Source: Methylibium sp. Root1272
Lineage (GTDB): Bacteria > Pseudomonadota > Gammaproteobacteria > Burkholderiales > Burkholderiaceae_C
Assembly: GCF_001425905.1 (NCBI RefSeq)
Contig: NZ_LMDY01000001.1
Coordinates: forward strand, 564,890-628,889
Length of the DNA: 64,000 nt
Direction of reading: 5' to 3'
Positions 60,931 to 64,000 of the stretch are shown here, piece after piece (within the stretch, counting starts at the first letter, position 1; the number at the start of each line of letters is the position of its first letter). Below the pieces are notes generated by a model. That model had not been told where the DNA came from, ran no database searches, and worked only from the letters and a program-made list of their open reading frames with translations. Made by a program: the position numbers and the translations under genes.

Positions 60931-61695
60931 ATGGAATTCCTTCTCGACCCCAATATCTGGATCGCTTTCGCGATGCTCACCGCCCTGGAAATCGTCCTGG
61001 GCGTCGACAACATCATCTTCATCTCCATCCTCGTCAGCCGCCTGCCACCCGAGATGCGCGACAAGGCACGCCGGCTCGGCCTGGGCTTCGCGATGGTCTC
61101 GCGGCTGCTCCTGCTGTTCTCGCTGAGCTGGGTGATGGGCCTGACGGAAGATCTCTTCTCGGTGCTCGGCCAGGGCATCAGCGGGCGTGACCTGGTGCTG
61201 CTGTTCGGTGGCCTGTTCCTGCTCTACAAGGCCTCGCACGAGATCTTCGTGGAGGTCGAGGCCCCCGAGAAGGACGGCCCGCCCGTCACCGACGCCGCCG
61301 CGCTGAAGGCGGCCGGCAACCGCCTGTTCTGGGGCGTCATCGGCCAGATCGCGGTGATCGACATCGTCTTCTCGCTCGACTCGGTGATCACCGCCGTGGG
61401 CATGGTCGACCAGATCGGCGTGATGGTCGCCGCGGTCGTCACCTCGGTCGGCGTGATGCTGGTGGCGGCCAAGCCGATCGGTGAGTTCGTCGAGCGCCAT
61501 CCGTCGGTCAAGGTGCTGGCGCTGGCCTTCCTGGTGATGGTCGGCATGGCCCTGACGGCCGAGGCCTTCGACATGCACGTGCCCAAGGGCTACATCTACG
61601 CGGCGATGGCGTTCTCGCTGGGCGTCGAGGCCCTGAACATCCGCTCGCGCGGCAAGCGTCGCGCCGCGATCGAGGCCGGCAAGGGAGCGGCCTGA
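60931..61695 (+). CDS. TerC family membrane protein
   Basis: A 254-residue polytopic protein with the TerC marks ALEIVLGVDNIIFISIL and IDIVFSLDSVITAVGM. Each contains the Asp pair thought to carry metal across the membrane; relatives export manganese or load metallo-exoenzymes. About seven helices. I see no clear yybP-ykoY riboswitch in the 87 bp before it. Confidence 0.92.
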   Translation: MEFLLDPNIWIAFAMLTALEIVLGVDNIIFISILVSRLPPEMRDKARRLGLGFAMVSRLLLLFSLSWVMGLTEDLFSVLGQGISGRDLVLLFGGLFLLYKASHEIFVEVEAPEKDGPPVTDAAALKAAGNRLFWGVIGQIAVIDIVFSLDSVITAVGMVDQIGVMVAAVVTSVGVMLVAAKPIGEFVERHPSVKVLALAFLVMVGMALTAEAFDMHVPKGYIYAAMAFSLGVEALNIRSRGKRRAAIEAGKGAA

Positions 61696-61889
61696 GGCGG
61701 CGGCGCAGCGATTCAGCCGGCAGGGCCGCCTCACGGCGGCCTTGTCTTTGAGCCGTGCAGCGCCGAAGCTATCAAGCTGGTGCGATGGATGTGCACGCGG
61801 TGCCGGGGCCGACGACGCTCCGACCGGCACGCGGCGCCAGCACGTCGGGGCGTTCTGCCCGGGTGACCGGGCTCCACGAGGGGAATGCC

Positions 61890-62180
61890 ATGCCTGCCTT
61901 CATCACACTGGTGAATTTCACCGACCAGGGCGCACGCAGCATCAAGGACTCGCCGGAGCGATTCGAGGCTTACAAGGCGCTGGCCGAGGGCCTGGGCGTC
62001 ACGGTCAAGAGCGTGCACTGGACCCAGGGGCCCTACGACCTGGTGCTGATCACCGAGGGCCCCGAGGAAGGCGCAATGCTCAGCGCGCTGAAGATGGCGC
62101 AGTTGGGCAACGTGAGGACGCAGACGATGCGCGGCTACTCGGCCAGCGAGATGCGCGGCTTCGTCAAGAAGCTCGGTTGA
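61890..62180 (+). CDS. GYD domain protein
   Basis: A 96-residue ferredoxin-like fold protein: MPAFITLVNFTDQGARSIKD, WTQGPYDLVLITEG (the G-Y-D region reads GPYDLV here), then a helix and RTQTMRGYS. Function unknown. The ATG at 61890 has CGAGGGGAA 4 bp upstream. Confidence 0.85.
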   Translation: MPAFITLVNFTDQGARSIKDSPERFEAYKALAEGLGVTVKSVHWTQGPYDLVLITEGPEEGAMLSALKMAQLGNVRTQTMRGYSASEMRGFVKKLG

Positions 62181-62219
62181 ACAGGCCCGTGCCCGCCGTG
62201 CAGGCACCGCTCCCCGGGT

Positions 62220-63212
62220 TCAGGCCGACTTGAGGCCGAGCCGCTCGAACAACGCCTCGTCGCGCTCGACGTCCGGGTTGCCGGTCGTCAGCAGCTTGTC
62301 GCCGTAGAAGATGGAATTGGCGCCGGCCAGGAAGCACAGTGCCTGGATCGCGTCGCCCATCTCCTGGCGGCCGGCCGACAGCCGCACGTAGGCGGTGGGC
62401 ATGGTGATGCGCGCGACGGCGATGGTGCGCACGAACTCGAAGGGGTCGAGCTTCTCGCTGCCGGCCAGCGGCGTGCCCTCGACCTGCACCAGTTCGTTGA
62501 TCGGCACCGACTCCGGATGCGGGTCGAGGTTGGCCAGTTGGGCCACCAGCCCGGCGCGCTCGCGCCGGCTCTCGCCCATGCCGACGATGCCGCCGCAGCA
62601 CACGTTCATGCCGGCGTCGCGCACGTGCGCCAGCGTCTGCAGGCGCTCCTCGTAGACACGGGTGCTGATGATGCGGCCGTAGGCCTCGGGCGAGGTGTCG
62701 AGGTTGTGGTTGTAGTAGTCGACGCCGGCTTCCTTCAGCGCCTGCGCCTGGGGCTTGCTCAGCATGCCCAGCGTGCAGCAGGCCTCGAGGCCCAGCGACT
62801 TCACCTCGCGCACCAGTTCGACCACCTTCTCGATGTCGCGGTCCTTCGGCTCGCGCCAGGCCGCGCCCATGCAGAAGCGCGTGGCACCGGCCGCGGCCGC
62901 GGCCTGGGCCGCCTGCCGCACCGTGGCCACGTCCATCAGCTTGTCGGCCTCGACGCCGGTGTCGTGGTGGACCGACTGCGGGCAGTAGGCGCAGTCCTCC
63001 GGGCAGCCGCCGGTCTTGATCGAGAGCAGCGTCGAGCGCTGGACCGCGTTGGCATCGAAGTGCTCGCGGTGCACCTGCTGGGCGCGGAAGATCAGGTCGT
63101 TGAACGGCAGCGCGAACAGGGCCTCGATGGCCTCCACGCTCCAGCGTTCGCTGGACGGATGCACATGGACGGGCGCCGGGCGCACGAGATGAACAGGCTG
63201 GGTGGCAGTCAT
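62220..63212 (-). CDS. bioB: Biotin synthase
   Basis: A 330-residue radical-SAM enzyme converting dethiobiotin to biotin. The CxxxCxxC cluster motif is in [13 protein letters not shown], with [10 protein letters not shown] and the RLSAGRQEM Arg near the end. No other bio gene is in the window. Confidence 0.96.
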   Translation of the reverse strand: MTATQPVHLVRPAPVHVHPSSERWSVEAIEALFALPFNDLIFRAQQVHREHFDANAVQRSTLLSIKTGGCPEDCAYCPQSVHHDTGVEADKLMDVATVRQAAQAAAAAGATRFCMGAAWREPKDRDIEKVVELVREVKSLGLEACCTLGMLSKPQAQALKEAGVDYYNHNLDTSPEAYGRIISTRVYEERLQTLAHVRDAGMNVCCGGIVGMGESRRERAGLVAQLANLDPHPESVPINELVQVEGTPLAGSEKLDPFEFVRTIAVARITMPTAYVRLSAGRQEMGDAIQALCFLAGANSIFYGDKLLTTGNPDVERDEALFERLGLKSA

Positions 63213-63256
63213 CCCGCCATTGTGCCTGCTGACGCCGGCCGGGCGTCGCGCCCGCT

Positions 63257-64000
63257 TCAGTGCTGGCCTGCTGCCAGCCAGGCCAGCATGCCCTGCCCCG
63301 CCGCACGGCCGGTGGCGAAGCAGGCATTGAGCAGGTAGCCGCCAGTCGGCGCTTCCCAGTCGAGCATCTCGCCGGCGCAGAACACGCCGGGCAGCGCCTT
63401 GAGCATCAGCCGTTCGTCGAGCGCCTCGAAGCGCACGCCGCCGGCGGTGCTGATGGCCTCGTCGAGCGGCCGGGCCGCCACCAGCCGCAGCGGCAGCGCC
63501 TTCAAGGCCGCGGCGAGGCGCACGGCATCGTGCAACTGCTCCTTGTCCAGCAGCTCGTGCAGCAGCGCAGCCTTCACGCCGTCGATGCCGAGCCGGCTCT
63601 TGAGGTGGGTCGACAGCGAGCGCGGCCCGCGCGGCCGCGCCACTTCGGCGGCCACCCAGTCCGGGCTGCGGTCCGGCAGCAGGTCGAGCGTGAGGGTCGC
63701 CTCGCCGTGCGCGGCGATCTCGTCGCGCAGCAGTGCCGAGGCGGCATAGACCAGGCTGCCTTCGATGCCCGTGGCGGTGACGACGAACTCGCCCTGGCGG
63801 TGGAATCGGCGGCCATCGGGCGTCTCGACGCTCAGCGCCACCGGCTTCACCGGCGCGCCGGCAAAGCGCTCGCGCAGGTGGGTGCTCCAACCCGACGCCT
63901 GGCCGGTACGTCCGACGTCGAAGCCGCAGTTCGAGGGCTGCAGCGGCGCCACGTCGACGCCGCGCGCGGCGAGCCAGGGTCGCCAGGCCCCGTCGGAGCC
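63257..64000 (-). CDS. HI0933-like flavoprotein, cut by window end
   Basis: The C-terminal 247 residues of an FAD-dependent protein of the HI0933/BaiN group (TIGR03862-like). Marks are [37 protein letters not shown], and [27 protein letters not shown], the last a C-terminal FAD-binding signature. The frame is open through the window edge, so the N-terminus with the dinucleotide fold lies outside. Confidence 0.85.
   Translation of the reverse strand, partial: GSDGAWRPWLAARGVDVAPLQPSNCGFDVGRTGQASGWSTHLRERFAGAPVKPVALSVETPDGRRFHRQGEFVVTATGIEGSLVYAASALLRDEIAAHGEATLTLDLLPDRSPDWVAAEVARPRGPRSLSTHLKSRLGIDGVKAALLHELLDKEQLHDAVRLAAALKALPLRLVAARPLDEAISTAGGVRFEALDERLMLKALPGVFCAGEMLDWEAPTGGYLLNACFATGRAAGQGMLAWLAAGQH

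Overview
The window is about 64 kb of high-GC chromosome from a betaproteobacterium, most likely order Burkholderiales. This is inferred from gene content and order: a DUF4936 gene beside ygfZ, the mltG-tmk-holB-pilZ-tatD cluster, smc-zipA-ligA, and pilU between dapD and dapE. No rRNA or tRNA gene was seen, so the assignment is not closer than the order. About 50 kb is ordinary housekeeping sequence: peptidoglycan and lysine/DAP synthesis, chromosome maintenance (smc, ligA, holB), translation-linked methylation (rlmB, prmB, def), osmoregulated periplasmic glucan synthesis (opgG, opgH, opgD), biotin synthesis and assorted hydrolases.

The special part is 7.4-21.1 kb. Three dif-like XerC/XerD sites lie in direct orientation at 7412-7439, 9523-9550 and 21070-21097, all with the same central hexamer TGTATA. 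They bound two adjacent insertions. Element A (about 2.1 kb) carries a helix-turn-helix gene and a membrane O-acyltransferase. Element B (about 11.5 kb) is a complete-looking tailless, icosahedral, membrane-containing virus of the PM2/corticovirus type. It has a P2-like double jelly-roll major capsid protein, a small P9-like packaging ATPase and an HUH rolling-circle initiator of the phage GPA superfamily. It also has a membrane-anchored GH104 muramidase, a 3TM holin and many small one-helix membrane proteins. Neither element encodes a recombinase, so both appear to use the host XerCD/dif system. The left XerC arm of site 1 joined to the right XerD arm of site 3 rebuilds a good dif, which suggests this locus is the chromosome dimer resolution site. 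FtsK-orienting KOPS motifs (GGGNAGGG) support this: they are on the + strand to the left of the sites and mostly on the - strand to the right.

Layout. 1-7.3 kb: NRDE protein, DUF4936, ygfZ, then the rightward mltG-tmk-holB-pilZ-tatD run, an ankyrin protein and a small conserved protein. 7.4-9.55 kb: element A. 9.52-21.1 kb: element B, with one long leftward replication, packaging, capsid and lysis operon (19.1 to 9.9 kb) and rightward control genes at both edges. 21.2-30.5 kb: DUF72, penicillin-acylase-like enzyme, DUF1993, a 2-hydroxyacid dehydrogenase, an MFS transporter, upp, rlmB, and an ABC ATPase divergent from a TesA-like esterase. 30.5-39 kb: def, ligA, zipA, smc, queF, an OhrR-like MarR regulator. 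39-46.4 kb: dapC, dapD, pilU, dapE, prmB and an ABC-F ATPase. 46.4-51.8 kb: RidA, a thioesterase-acetyltransferase fusion, an esterase, an iron alcohol dehydrogenase, small proteins and a patatin. 52-60 kb: opgG-opgH, tex, opgD. 60-64 kb: small proteins, TerC, GYD protein, bioB and a flavoprotein cut by the window end.
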